A DNA stretch of 64,000 nucleotides from assembly GCF_024323335.1 (NCBI RefSeq), contig NC_066583.1, positions 414,048,031 through 414,112,030 on the forward strand, written 5' to 3'. Source of the stretch: Lathyrus oleraceus (taxonomy: Eukaryota > Streptophyta > Magnoliopsida > Fabales > Fabaceae). The position numbers were made by a program, and so were the translations under genes. This document shows, piece after piece, positions 1 through 11,264 of this stretch; position 1 is the stretch's first letter, and every line of letters starts with the position of its first letter. The notes beneath the pieces were generated by a model. That model saw only the letters and a list, made by a program, of their open reading frames with translations, was not told where the DNA came from and made no database searches.

Positions 1-1106
1 CAGAAAGTGTGTTTTGTCCTGCGTTAACCGGTTAACCCAGGGCGTTAACCGGTTAACACTGTTGGAAAAGTGGAAAATTGATATTTTAATGTTGTGAGCA
101 TGATTGGTGATTTGCCTAGGTTGGTGTGTGACATAGTAGGGATTGAGTTATGTTATGAAGTAATATTGTAGTCAATTTTGATGAGTAAAATTTGTTGAGT
201 TTGTGTTATAAAGTGTCGATGCAAGTATGACTGAGTTGTTAAGTTGTTCCGTGTACGGAAAGTTGTTAAAAATACTGAGTTGTAGGCTTGATGAGCCAAA
301 GTTGATTATAAGTTGATTATGTTGAAAACCTTGTTATGTTGCTATTATTATTATGTTGTCGGAATTGTAAAGTCGTGTATGCCATGTACATTCATATGCA
401 TTAAGTCGGAGCTTTGCTCACACCACGTTGGCCTGGATTGGCAAATTTTAAGTTGAAAGTTGAAGGCTTATGCCTTGATGCCCAATAAAATGGCAATGAT
501 TTTAAGTTGGGAGTTTTACTCCGATTGGTACCACATGCATGACGAGTCGAGTCTCATTTGAGTTGCATTTTACGTTGTTATTGAGTTGCACTTTATGTTG
601 TTATTGAGTTGCATTTTACGTTGTTATTGAGTATGATATTTGAGTTGATGTGCCGTTACTGAATGCATGATATGATTAGGGTGATTAACGTGTAAATTTA
701 CTTAGCATTACATGATGATTTATAATGCTTATTATATCAATTGAGGAACTCACCCTTACAACTATTTTTCAGGTAACGAACAAATGAGTTGAGTGGAAGC
801 TAGTGCTTGGAGTCTAGAGTAGTCTACTTAGAGGGTCGTGCTCTGATAGATGTAACATCGGGACGGGATGTTTTAATTGTTTTATTGTTGGTTATTGAAC
901 CTTTTTACCTGTAATATGTTATATGTTTTGAATGGTTGGTTGATTCTATCCGCTGCGAATTATGCAAAAATGTTGTTTTGATTAAATAAAGAGCATGACA
1001 GTTATTATGGTGTGAAATGTTGTGTGACACCCTTGATTGCATATTTACTCTGATTGATATGTGTTATTTTTATTAAATAATTGGGGTATTTTAGAAGGGT
1101 GTTACA
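1..1106 (+). mobile_element. 3' end of a Ty3/gypsy-type LTR (element G)
   Basis: Non-coding AT-rich sequence that ends in GGGTGTTACA, a typical LTR terminus. Immediately after it, at 1107, the RNase H reading frame of copia element E starts in mid-codon context, so this LTR is an insertion into E. The start lies left of the window. The style of sequence (paired palindromes, a GGGACGGGATGTTTT segment near 850-875) resembles chromovirus LTRs of the Tekay kind known from legumes, but the lineage and orientation are inference. Whether it is a solo LTR or one end of a full element cannot be seen. Confidence 0.7.
23..57. repeat. Paired 14-bp palindromes GTTAACCGGTTAAC
   Basis: Two perfect copies of the self-complementary 14-mer GTTAACCGGTTAAC lie at 23-36 and 44-57, with starts 21 bp apart (two DNA turns). 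A similar pair of different sequence occurs in the LTR of copia element E at 21717-21824. Confidence 0.9.
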
Positions 1107-1521
1107 AATCGCACTTGTGTTGTCGCATCAGAGTGGTATGTATCCAAGATCGATTGGATAGTCACGTAATTGTTGCTTTAACCAAAGATTCTGTGCAAAA
1201 CAACTACCCGCTGCTATGTATTCTGCTTCAGTCGTACTAAGAGCATCACACGCTTGTTTCTTACATGACCATGAGACTAGTGCATTACCAAGGATGTGAC
1301 ATGTGCCACTAGTACTTTTTCTATCTGTTTTACAACCTACATAATCCGCGTCAGAATAACGAATTAACTTACAAGCACTACCTTTAGGATACCTGAAGCC
1401 AACGTTAGTTGTTCCTTTGAGATACTTCATGATTCATTTGACCGCCGTGAGATGTGACTCCTTTGGATTTGCTTGGAAGCGAGCACATAAACACACGCTA
1501 AACACTATGTCAGGACGACTT
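1107..1521 (-). pseudogene. Ty1/copia RNase H fragment (element E, SIRE/Maximus type)
   Basis: Read on the minus strand this continues the reverse transcriptase that stops at 17530 on the far side of element F. It covers the link from reverse transcriptase to RNase H and most of the RNase H domain, with recognisable motifs YSDADYVGC, KSTSGT and STTEAEYIA. The Asp of SDAD and the Glu of TEAEY are catalytic-type residues. Two in-frame TGA stops (plus-strand positions 1434-1436 and 1128-1130) break it, and it is cut off at 1106 by the LTR of element G within the sequence CDNTSAI. It is dead coding sequence from a transposon, not a host gene. The SIRE/Maximus assignment comes from motif wording and from the LTR start at 22107. 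Confidence 0.9.
1517..1521. repeat. Left target-site duplication of element F (GACTT)
   Basis: GACTT directly precedes the TGTAG start of the left LTR and is repeated directly after the right LTR at 17525-17529. It marks insertion of F into the copia reverse transcriptase gene. Confidence 0.95.
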
Positions 1522-2515
1522 TGTAGAACCTCAAATTTGCACCTCCCATTTGTACATACATTTCATTTTTTAGGTCATTAACATTGCATTAACATTGCAT
1601 AGTCCATTGCATTGCATCAATCAAGACTGATCAGGAGAATCCTTCTGTGCAAGAGAGTAAGGGTTTTTCCATGAGATGAAGGCCCTATGGTTGTTCTAGA
1701 GAGCTTACATGACTCAAGGATCATTTTGATGCAAGTTGGCCAAGTGTTGAAGGCTCAAAGTCCACAGTGCATGATCAGGTCATCTGAGGCCAATCAAAGT
1801 CAACTGCAAGTCAACTGAGGGCTAGGAGATGGAGAAATGGTTTGAGACACCTCATTCATGTCCCAAAGAGGTTGATTTGTCATGTCAAGTGTCTACATTG
1901 AAGATTTTGAAGCCAGATCAAAAGTTTCCAAAAATGGAAAGTGACGTGTAGTTTCAAGTTTCCAAAAATGGCAAGTTTTTGGACCAACTTCAACTCAACT
2001 TTCCAACACCAAAGAAGCTTCAAATGAAATATTGTCCAACATTAAAGTTGAAGATCTTTCTCTCCCATTTCCAAAAAGTCTAAGATCATGAATTTCTAAT
2101 GAATGGTTAAGGAGTTATGATCAAATCATGGCAAAGTGTGCTTGAAACTTCAAATGGCCATATCTTTTGAACCAAAACTCCAAATTTGGTGGTTCTTTTT
2201 GCAAAATCTTTCTCATGTCATGAAGTTTATAACTCAACCATCATATTGCATGAATTTCCAACACATGAGCATTTGCGCATCCAAGTCAATTTTGGAGGAA
2301 AAAGTGGAAATTTAAAAAGGGTGCATTGTATGGACTTTCTACTAATGACATTGTGTTTAAAATGTAATTTTGAGTGAATTTGGGCCAGCATGGTGTACTG
2401 TTCACGCATGCATTTCATGCATGAGGTGAAAATGCAAATTTGTGCATGCACCTTATTTCTTTCTAATCCCAATTAAACATGGCTTAGTGTTAATTTCAGA
2501 ATGATTAGCAAGGGG

Positions 2516-2523
2516 TATAAAAG
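2516..2523 (+). promoter_or_regulatory. TATA box of the left LTR of F
   Basis: TATAAAAG in a GGGGTATAAAAGC context, about 1 kb into the LTR and matched at 14141-14148 in the right LTR. It is the likely core promoter for the element transcript; the start site is presumably some 25-35 bp downstream. Confidence 0.65.
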
Positions 2524-5203
2524 CTTAATCACAACTGCATTGCTCATAATACACATTTTCAGATCTAGATTTGAGAATTGATCAAAATTTTCTCTCACAA
2601 AGAACTTCCAAATTCTTCACACAAACACTCATTTCCTTGGTGAATTCATGATCATGGAGTGGTTTTGAGTGAGATTGAACGTGCATCTTGTGTTTTTCTG
2701 CTCAATTTCGTGCATGCTCAAGCTTGGATGCATCAATGGAGTTTTCAAATTAAGCTAGATCCACGCGTGTTTGAGCTTCAATTTCTCCATCAATCATATC
2801 TACAAGCATCCTGGAAGTGATCTGGATCGTTACAAGTGCTGGATTGTGCAAAACCATAACCTGCTCTTCAAGAGGTAGGAAATTCGATCTCACTTATTCT
2901 CAAATCCATGTGTATGTTTGCGTAGATCTTTGTTTGCTGAGAATTCTGAGCTAAAAATCAATTGAAATGGTGTAGTATTCATTAAGTTATGCGCGTTTGA
3001 AGTTTGAGATGCAAAAATGTTCATGTTCGATTTGAACTTGTTATGATTTTTTAGCATGAATTGTTAGTTGATCTATGATGTACATGGAATAAGGATTTGA
3101 ATGATATAATTTTGTTGAATTCTGGGCGTTTCTGGATTTTCTGGAAAACTGATGCATGAGGTTCATCATCTTCATCTTCTTCCTCATGAAGAAGATGAAG
3201 ATTCATGCGTTCTGGAGATTTACGTCGGTTTCTGGAGAATAGCGTTGGTTTCAAGCGACGTTTTCTGAATATTTCGCATGCAGCTTAGGGTTTAGGGAGA
3301 AACGGTGGCGTTTTGGTAATTAGCGCGCATTTCATTCAAAAATTGACTGGCTTCGATCCTCAACGAGGGCATTATTTCAATTGTTCAGCATTTTTTGCTT
3401 TTTCCCGCCAAATCACATGCCATGTACATATTTGAATTTCATTTTTTCTATCAACTTGTAAAAATCATAACAAATTGAAAAATGCATCAATACATCTCCA
3501 ATTTTTTGCAAAATGGTCCTTAGAATGTCTAGTTTTTAATGATCATGAATGTGAAAGTTGTGCCTGGCTGGAACTTTATTTGCTCTAGGTTGATTGAACA
3601 CCTGTACATTTGTGACCTTGCCTTACTCATTCTATAATGAAATGCTTGATTTTAATCCAATGGACTTGAAACTTTACATGCTGATTCTAGACACATTGTT
3701 GGACCTTTGAGGCTTGGTTTGGTATTTTTCTCATGTACCAATTCTTTTTTATGCTTGTGTTTGCATGGTGTGACAATTTGTGTCACACCTTTGGTTGTTC
3801 AACTTGTGCAATTTGATTTCCATGCCAAATGACCTCTAATGCTTCTGATTTTTTGTATGATGGATGTTTTGGATATGTTGATTGCTCATGAATTTTTCCA
3901 GAATTATTTGAATCATTTCTGTTTTGATTGGGAATTTTCTTTCTTAATGATCAAATGCATGCCTTGAATTGGTCTTTGATTTCTCTTGCACATAAAATGA
4001 ACTTGCTTGATGATTATGATTTGGTTCTTTTTAGGACTTGTTCTTGATTGATTAAATATGATTCATGTTGAGTTTGAGCTTCTGTTTTGGATTTTTGATT
4101 CACTTTTGACCCTAGGCTTTGACCTAGTGGTTTGTTACTTACATTTGAGTTGTGATTTCAGGTTCAAGTATGCATCTCCATGATTGATGTTGCTCCTTCA
4201 TTTGAGCTTGATCATTTGTTATTGTTGACTAACACTTGCTGTTTTGTAGGCCTTGATGATGGTTCACTTGTGTTTATGGCTTATGTGTTGCATATTGGGT
4301 TGTCTGTTTGATATTGACTGTTGAGTATTGTCTGGATTTTGTACTGATTGGTTTAGCTGTTTCCATAGGTACTTAAGTTGCTTTAAGTTCATTTGAACTT
4401 TGCTTTGCTTGCTTGTGGTTGGCATACCACTGAGGTATAATTCCTTGATCTTCATGTAGTCTGGAAGACCTGTCATGTTATGTTGGCAGGCACCTGTCTG
4501 AAGCCCTCCTTAAGAGGCAATGTTTGTGGATGTTTATTTTTGTGCCAAGCAGGTAAAGACCTCTTAGGAGGCAATTGGCAGATAAAAGGGATGTGCAATC
4601 CATCCCCTGCTATTCAGTTGTGTCATTCACTTTGCTCACACCATGTGTTGATGCATTGTGAATAGGAACCCAAGATCTTGTTGTGTCAGTCATGTTGAGA
4701 AGAGTTCCTTCATTCTGAACTCCCACACTTTCTATTTTGATTCAAGCTCTCCCAGGCCAGGGATAAGAGTTGTGAGGTCTTACCCTCACTTCCCATTTCA
4801 TCTGCTTCACCCTAACTCTCAATGTTAGGGTTAAGAGCTAAAAATACCCCATTCCAGTTGGCTTGTTTCTACAGCCCAACCTTGTTTGAGCCAATTGATT
4901 GCATATATTGTGTGATACTTGTGCTTGTGTTTGTTTGATATGCTGTTTAGGATAGCTTGCCTCCTGTGCAAGTTAGGATAGAAACCTCAACATAGGGATC
5001 GTATGCATGACAACTTCTAGGCTCTAGTCGTAGTCTCCCTAGTAGATTGTTATCCCCCTTCGTCTCTGGTTAGGTTAGAAGTTCTTTCCCTGTTAAGGGG
5101 AACTACGTCGCCCTGATCCTCATACCAGATGAGGTACGTAGGCAGGAGATGAGCAGATCTCTCCGGGCGCCCTTTTTCTTTTTCAACCCTCTTGTGTGTG
5201 TTT

Positions 5204-5435
5204 GGAGTCTGACGTAAGTCCATCGATTGGCAGTTTGTTTCCTGTGTCTTGTTTGCTTGTTGGAGTCTGACGTAAGCCCAGCGATTGGCAGTTGGTTTCC
5301 TGTGTGTGTTTGTTGGTTCGGAGTCTGATGTAAGTCCAGCGATTGGCATTCGGTTTCCATGTTTGCCTGTTTGTGTTGGAGTCTGACGTAAGCCCAGCGA
5401 TTGGCAGTCTGTTTCCTGTGTGGGTTTTGTTTGGC
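5204..5435 (+). repeat. Four tandem 58-bp units in the left LTR of F
   Basis: Units start at 5204, 5262, 5320 and 5378, exactly 58 bp apart, each opening with GGAGTCTGAYGTAAG and containing a CGATTGGCA core. The same array with the same period is in the right LTR. Confidence 0.9.
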
Positions 5436-5903
5436 GTGTGTTAGCCGAGCTACGAGTGCTCTGATTCTTCTTTGGTTAGAGAAGATACGTATGCATAGGA
5501 TGCGACATCCTAGCGAGCACGTTTCCCCTGTCCCGAACTACGTCGACTCTGATGTTGGTGTCTGACAGGCTACGTAGGCCCAGGATGCGATATCCTGCCG
5601 AGTCCCGTTTCTTCCTTCCTTCCTCTGTGTTTGTTTCCAGTGTGTGTGCAGTGTTTAAGCGGTTTCTAGCAACCTTTCTTCTATCCTTTCTGAGCGTGGA
5701 TCCCGTCGAGTACGACGGATGCGTATGGGTGCTAATACCTTCCCTTAGCATAACCGACTCCCGATCCTTGCATCTCTGGTCGCGAGACCATGTCCTTTCC
5801 AGGTTTACTTCGAGCGTTTCCTTTCCCTCCTTTGGGATAAATAACGCACGGTGGCGGCTCTGTTGTTTCTTTTTCCCGCCGGTTTTTCGCGTAATGCGAC
5901 AGC

Positions 5904-5920
5904 TGGTGACTCTGCCGGGG
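5904..5920 (+). other. Primer binding site of F (tRNA-Arg type)
   Basis: TGGTGACTCTGCCGGGG starts two bases after the LTR end. It resembles TGGCGACTCTGCTGGGG in element A. Ogre-type elements are known to prime from tRNA-Arg, and the first bases fit a CCA-terminated tRNA ending in GAGTCGCCA-like sequence; the exact tRNA is inference. Confidence 0.75.
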
Positions 5921-6850
5921 ATACTCCCGAGAAGTTGACCTCTTGCTGGTCCATCTTCCCTAAGCGAGTCACTCCTAGCGCTATCTAGGATAGAGTTTGG
6001 TTGCTTTTACTGTTTCATTTATTGCATTTATGTTTATGCTGTGATTGTTTATGTTTGCATTTATGTTGGCATGCATCATACTTTCATTGTGCTGGCTGTG
6101 TGTTTGTCTCTCTGTGGGGTGGGAGTTACAAGAGGTAAAAGGCCCAATACCCAGGCTATGAGTGAACTTTAGGACACCTAGGAATAGAGTGATTCATGGG
6201 AAGCGGGTGGTATTGCGCCACATAGCGGAACATGATATCACGAGCAATTCAGATCCTGATGGGGTATTTTCGGTGCATACATCGGGTGTGTACATGATGA
6301 TATTCTTGAAAGGGTTGTTTATCCTGCGTTTCTCTTGAACTTACCCTGGCCTAGATGACACCCGTGAGCGGGGAGGGAATGAATCATCAGAGGTACAGTA
6401 GGTGACTTGATCTGTTGGTGACCGTATTCTGTTGGTGACTCTTGGTTTCCGTTGGTGACTTGGTTCAAAGATATGGGTCTCAGATGACTTTGGGTTTCAG
6501 ATGACTTTGTAGTTCCAAATTCAAGCCGATGTTTTGATCCTGTGCCATGGGATGCACAGCCCAACCAGTCATAGTTGCATCATTTGCATCATAGCATGCT
6601 TATTTTCGAAAAAATAATGCAAAAAAAATGATGATGAAAAAAAGAAGAAAAAAGTTAACCCGCATGTGCATATCCTTTATCAAGATCATTCATGATAAAA
6701 TATAGTACCCATATCATGCGTATCATGCACATATCATTCTTGCATTACAGACATGCTTGGGAGAGGCTTCTCACTCTGGTTCGTGTTTGAGGCAGGATTG
6801 CTGATCGTCGTCCGCACCGCTACGCTACGAGATTGAATCAACAGAGAAGT
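5921..6850 (+). other. Untranslated leader of F
   Basis: About 930 bp without a convincing gene between the primer site and gag. It contains an A-rich, GATGATGAAAAA-like run near 6608-6655. The packaging signal would be expected here by analogy with other LTR elements, but nothing specific is visible. Confidence 0.6.
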
Positions 6851-8374
6851 ATGGACCAAGTTCAAGCTGAGTTGGCTGAGATGAGGGCTAACATGGCCCA
6901 GTTTATGAGCATGATGTAGGGGGTCGTTCAAGGGCAAGAGGAGCTGCGTGCCTTAGCCCAGAGACAGGAAGTTGTGGTTCCACCGGTCAACCGTGCTTCA
7001 CCAGAGGGGGTCCTTGTTAATGACACTGTTACTGCTGCTATTCCCGTCAACAACTATGGTGTGGGTGATGAGTTGAGGGGTATCAGGATCAATGGACAAC
7101 CTATTGTTGCAGAGACTCCTAATGTCAGAGCAACCCGTGCTCCGGTTCGCCATCCTGCTCCGTTGGTAGACAGACAGGAGGACATGTTTACTCCCCTCAG
7201 TGAGGATGATGGAGTTGTAAGGACTGAAGAGAGGGATAGGAAGGTTGATGCCCTTGCTGAGAAAATCCGTGTCATGGAGTGTCAAAACTCTTTGGGATTT
7301 GATGTTACCGATATGGGCTTGGTTGAGGGGTTGAGGATCCCTTACAAATTCAAGGCGCCATCCTTTGACAAATATAATGGCACTTCCTGTCCTCGCACCC
7401 ATGTGCAGGCTTATTACAGAAAAATCTCAGCATATACTGACGACGAGAAAATATGGATATACTTCTTCCAGGACAGCTTGTCTGGAGCGTCCTTGGACTG
7501 GTACATGGACTTGAAGAGGGAGTCTGTTAGAAGCTGGAGAGATTTGGGTGAAGCCTTCTTGAGGCAGTATAAGCACAACATGGACATGGCTCCGAGCCGA
7601 ACTCAGTTACAGAGCTTGTTTCAAAATTCTGGTGAAAGCTTCAAAGAGTACGCCCAGAGGTGGCGTGAGTTAGCTGTAAGAGTGCAACCTCCGATGTTGG
7701 AGAAAGAGCTGACTGACATGTTCATCGGAACCCTGCAGGGTGTGTTCATGGACCGTATGGGAAGTTGCCCGTTTGGTAGCTTTTCAGATGTTGTAATCTG
7801 TGGAGAAAGAACGGAGAGTCTTATCAAAGCAGGAAAGATACAAGATCCTGGCTCTTCAAGTTCTTCGAGTTCAAAAAAGCCATTCTCTATGGCACCCAGA
7901 AGGGGAGAGAGTGAAACAAATGTTGTGCACCGTCGGAGGAATGTGAATATAGGACAGTATCGTCAGGCTGCTGCTGTGACTATTCCAGCAACTCAACAAC
8001 AGCAGAGAAGACCAACTCAGCAATATCAACATCAACAACATCGTCCTCAACAGCAGGCTTACCAGCCTCACAATGGTAATCAAGCCAGTACGAGTAATGA
8101 GAGGAACAAGATCACTTTTGATCCGATCCCTATGTCATACGCAGAGCTGTATCCCTCTTTGATAGAGTGGAACTTGATTACTCCTAGAGACCCACCGGCT
8201 ATACCCGTCAACCCTCGGTGGTGGTATAAGCCTGATCAGCATTGTGTGTATCATTCGGGTGCTCCTGGCCATGATGTGGATAGTTGCTTTCAGTTGAAGA
8301 TTAAGGTTCAGGACCTTATGAGATTAGGTATTCTGAACTTTGAGGACTTAGGTCCCAATGTTAATCGAGCTTGA
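6851..8374 (+). pseudogene. gag: gag of element F with one early stop
   Basis: Gag forms the virus-like particle that packages the element RNA. The long frame from 6974 (466 codons) continues upstream in the same frame to an ATG at 6851, interrupted only by a TAG at 6917-6919 (codon 23). The N-terminal part (QAELAEMRANMAQ) looks like a coiled coil. The central retrotransposon gag domain has WIYFFQDSLSGASLDWYMDL and FKEYAQRWRELA. A Gln/Ser-rich linker (about residues 295-380 of the long frame) is followed by a zinc-knuckle-like CVYHSGAPGHDVDSC near the C-terminus. The rest of the frame is open, so this is the best preserved coding region in the window. Translation from the internal ATG at 6974 is possible but would drop the N-terminus. 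Confidence 0.85.
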
Positions 8375-8546
8375 AAACAGCAAATCCCGGGCTGACGGTG
8401 GCTGTTCTTCTGAGGTCTTCAACGAAAAGGGTTGTTCAAAAGCGGAGCTTGCTGATGCAAAGGACTCTGACATTTGTCGTCCCTGGCGGGGTCTGTCACA
8501 ATTGGGTCGCTGTGGGTGTTCCTACAGTCGTTCATAAGTCAGAGTA
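8375..8546 (+). pseudogene. Tail of the gag-protease ORF of F; protease deleted
   Basis: After gag the sequence jumps to the extreme end of the protease ORF. The final codons of a frame ending at 8544-8546 (motifs PGGVCHNWVAV and VVHKSE) match the end of the same ORF in element B just before 58035 (PGKACNNWIVV). The aspartic protease with its DTGSS motif, present in B at about 57340, is missing here. The deletion is one of two that make F non-autonomous. Confidence 0.75.
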
Positions 8547-8809
8547 ATAATCACTTTGTTTAAAAACCCTTCTCCCATGCCAAAAGGAGAAGTGATGACA
8601 TTGTTGGCAAAATAAATATAATGATATTTTCATTCAAATAAAAGCATGTTAAACATTTGTTTTTCCATTTGTTTTCCCTTTTCGCTTTTTACATGAAATT
8701 GGTGATCACAAAAAACCCTAAAAACAAGAATAAAAGCAATCTTTTCATCTGCATAACGATTGTCTTGTTTGTTTTCCAAAAAGCTTTTATATTCAAAATC
8801 ATTATGCAG
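8547..8809 (+). other. Intron-like spacer with conserved 3' splice site
   Basis: AT-rich, non-coding spacer between the protease tail and the next ORF, ending in ATTATGCAG at 8801-8809. Element B has a spacer in the same place ending in the same ATTATGCAG (58278-58286), after which both resume similar coding sequence. Ogre elements are known to carry an intron upstream of reverse transcriptase. The 5' splice site was not assigned. Confidence 0.65.
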
Positions 8810-9005
8810 GTTGATTCTTAAACCCATTGAACATAATGATCCAACGCCATCTCCCAATTTTGAATTCCCTGTATTCGAAGTAGAGGAAGATGATGTTGAA
8901 AGGATTCCTGACGAGATTTCCCGACTTCTTATGCAAGAAAAGAAGACCACTCAGCTGCATCTCGAGAATCAGCAAAACAGTCCAACTAGGGCATTACAAA
9001 TGTAA
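8810..9005 (+). pseudogene. pol: N-terminal piece of the reverse transcriptase ORF of F
   Basis: Encodes LKPIEHNDPTPSPNFEFPVF and the acidic stretch after it, matching the start of the reverse transcriptase ORF of element B (58287 onward). It covers only the linker ahead of the enzyme domain. At about 9005 the frame runs into an A/G-rich tract and the enzyme domains are gone. Confidence 0.85.
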
Positions 9006-9105
9006 TAAAAAAAAAAGAAAAAAAAGAAAGAGGAGGGTGAAAAATAAAAAAAATCAAAATCAAAATCAAAAGAAAGAAAAAAGAAGGAAAGAAACAAAAG
9101 AATAA
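9006..9105 (+). repeat. A/G-rich tract at the pol deletion of F
   Basis: About 100 bp almost free of pyrimidines apart from some T and C in AAATCAAAATC repeats. It sits where the reverse transcriptase, RNase H and integrase core are missing. Confidence 0.8.
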
Positions 9106-9120
9106 TAGCACCCTCAAATC

Positions 9121-9464
9121 CCAAGTTGACTGATGCTGAATGGATTCAGAGTCGTTACGACCAAGTGAATCTGATCGAAAAGAAGAGATTAACTGCCATG
9201 TATCATGGTTAGTTGTATCAGCAGAGAATGAAGAAAGCATTTGATAAGAAGGTCAAGCCTCGTGTGTTCCGAGAAGGTGACCTTGTGCTCGAGAAAGTCT
9301 TGTCTTTCGCACCCGATTCCAGGGGCAAGTGAACCCCAAGCTATGAATGTCCATATGTTGTCAAGAGAGCCTTTTCAGGCGGTGCTTTGACACTTACAAC
9401 AATGGATGGGGAGGATTTCACTCGTCCTGTGAATTCAGATGCAGTCAAGAAATACTTCGCCTAA
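9121..9464 (+). pseudogene. pol: Integrase C-terminus of F
   Basis: Matches the last ~115 codons of the integrase of element B (61371-61709), with recognisable AFDKKVKPRVFREGDLVL, YVVKRAFSGGAL and TTMDGEDFTRPVN segments, ending at TAA 9462-9464. It has in-frame stops (TAG near 9211, TGA near 9330). The catalytic core is absent, so it has no integrase function. Confidence 0.88.
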
Positions 9465-11264
9465 AACAAAAAGCAGAATAACTCGCTAAGTTGAACACCC
9501 GAAAGGGCGACCTAGGCAAAAAGGAGCGTCTCGGTGGATTGAAAACCCGAAAGGGCGATCCAAGCAAAAGTTAGAGACATTGAAAAAAGGAATTTGCATC
9601 CCGCTAGATTGAGCACCTCACACTGGGGCAATCTAGGCAAAAATTAGGGATTTGGCAAGTAACTGCATCCTGACAAGACCGTGTTTTACATCTGTCATCC
9701 GCCAGGAATTCTCGATTCGTCGTCGACTGAAGCTTCAAATACATCGAAATTCGGAATTGGTGGAGAAAAGGTCATTATGTTCAATGTAGCCCTCTCCAAT
9801 ATATATCACCGATTTCAAACTTGTACAGATCTATGGAGTCTCGCCCTTTGCAGACTAACATTCCATCAAATCAATTTGAGCTTTTATCCAATTATTTGCA
9901 CTCTTATTTGTTTCAATTCAACAAATGTTTTGCATGTTTTAATTGATAAAGTATCATTGTTTTCAAAATAAACAACTTTTTCACAAATTGTTCTTAGACA
10001 AAGTGAACATTCACAATGATGGAAGGATACTTAGGAGATCCGCAGTGCTCTCCCAAGGGTGGTATGATTACCAACTGGTAAGACATTTGTTCGTATCTCG
10101 AGCATAACTGTATCTTTTTCCTGTAGAACCTCTTATGGTTTCTCCTCATCAAGGTTGCTCAGTGCAGTGTTGGTTGAAGTTGTTCATCTTCATGTCCCCG
10201 GCAGGGCAGCATTCAACCTCCAAGTCCCTGTTAGCCCCTATTGTGGTGCATCCCCAATAGAGTGTTGTTTGAGCCCTATTGTCGGGCATCCCGAACAAGT
10301 TTGCTGTTGGAACACTTTTGTGGGCCAGTTCCCAAGCAGAGTGTTTATTGAAGACTTCAACTTTCATCTCTCCAGCAGAGCAGTCTTCTCCTCTCCCCGG
10401 CATGGGTGCTTGTCTTTGGAAGATTCGGTATTTGGTGGATTGACATCCCAGTAATCCGGCATTCCCTCGGATAGATTCCTCAGCGGAGTTGTTGGCATGA
10501 TGAGCTTTATCAATGCCTATCTATCCTCATCAGAGATCTGGTTTCTTCTTGGTATCTCTGATCTCCAGCATGAGTTGTTGTTGTGGCGTGTCTGCCGGTA
10601 TATTGAACTCTTTCATCCGGTTGTGATTGATGATCCCTCCGGAAGCCTATTGTGGCCTTCCTCCCCTGCAGGATGATAATGTTCCCTGATGTCCCAGTCT
10701 CCAGCAGGTTTTCTTTGCTCTCTTGTGATTATGGCCTTCCCTCTGGCAGAGTAGCACCGGATGGTTGATTCCTGGACCTATGTGTGTTAAACATGTCTGT
10801 TTGTCAGCATTCATCATACATTCCTCATGCATAATGCATACATGCATAATCATAACATTCAGATACTCATGTTGCATCTTTTGCCATGTATCTGTTGATG
10901 GTTGTCTCATGCTAATTGGTGATACAGATCTCCCAAGTAGATCCTCCCCTAGTAGATGTGGGTGTGTCTGATCTCTCCATATAGAGTCGACCCCTTAAGC
11001 AGAAAGTGTCTGTCATTTCCTTCTGCACTCCCCACTGAGTTATATCCTCGTGGATGAAGGTTGTTTCCGTTCCCTCCCAACACACATAATGGGATGGGTT
11101 TTCCCTATTGAGTTCTTTCCTCATTAGGATGAGTCTTGATTCAGCTTTCCTTTTTGGATCGATCCTAAATTGGCTGCTTGGCTGTCTCTTGTGCTTCCCT
11201 ATGGTATAAATGAATAGTTGCTCACTAACCGGCACTCATTCATCTTATCCTCAGCGGAACTTGT

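Larger units (their letters stand above)
1522..5901 (+). repeat. Left (5') LTR of element F
   Basis: Begins TGTAGAACCTC and ends GCGTAATGCGACA, where the primer binding site follows. It matches 13147-17524 over its whole length with scattered substitutions, by eye a few per cent. It contains a TATA box at 2516 and a four-unit 58-bp tandem repeat at 5204. Small open frames in it (for example 4480-4665 and 5552-5938) recur in the other LTR and look like chance frames in promoter/R/U5 sequence, not genes. Confidence 0.95.

Noticed and set aside
2186..2377. Small ORF repeated at 13811-14002 (63 codons, one residue different)
   Set aside because: Conservation only reflects the two LTR copies of F; it lies upstream of the TATA box.
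5204..5435. Regular 58-bp repeats resembling a CRISPR array
   Set aside because: Units are contiguous tandem repeats without unique spacers, in a plant LTR, and are duplicated in the other LTR.
5552..5938. 128-codon open frame at the end of the F left LTR
   Set aside because: It runs across the LTR end into the primer site, has no family resemblance, and the matching frame in the other LTR ends differently.
8890..9240. Overlapping Lys-rich and Phe-rich frames across the A/G-rich tract
   Set aside because: Products of low-complexity sequence at a deletion junction.
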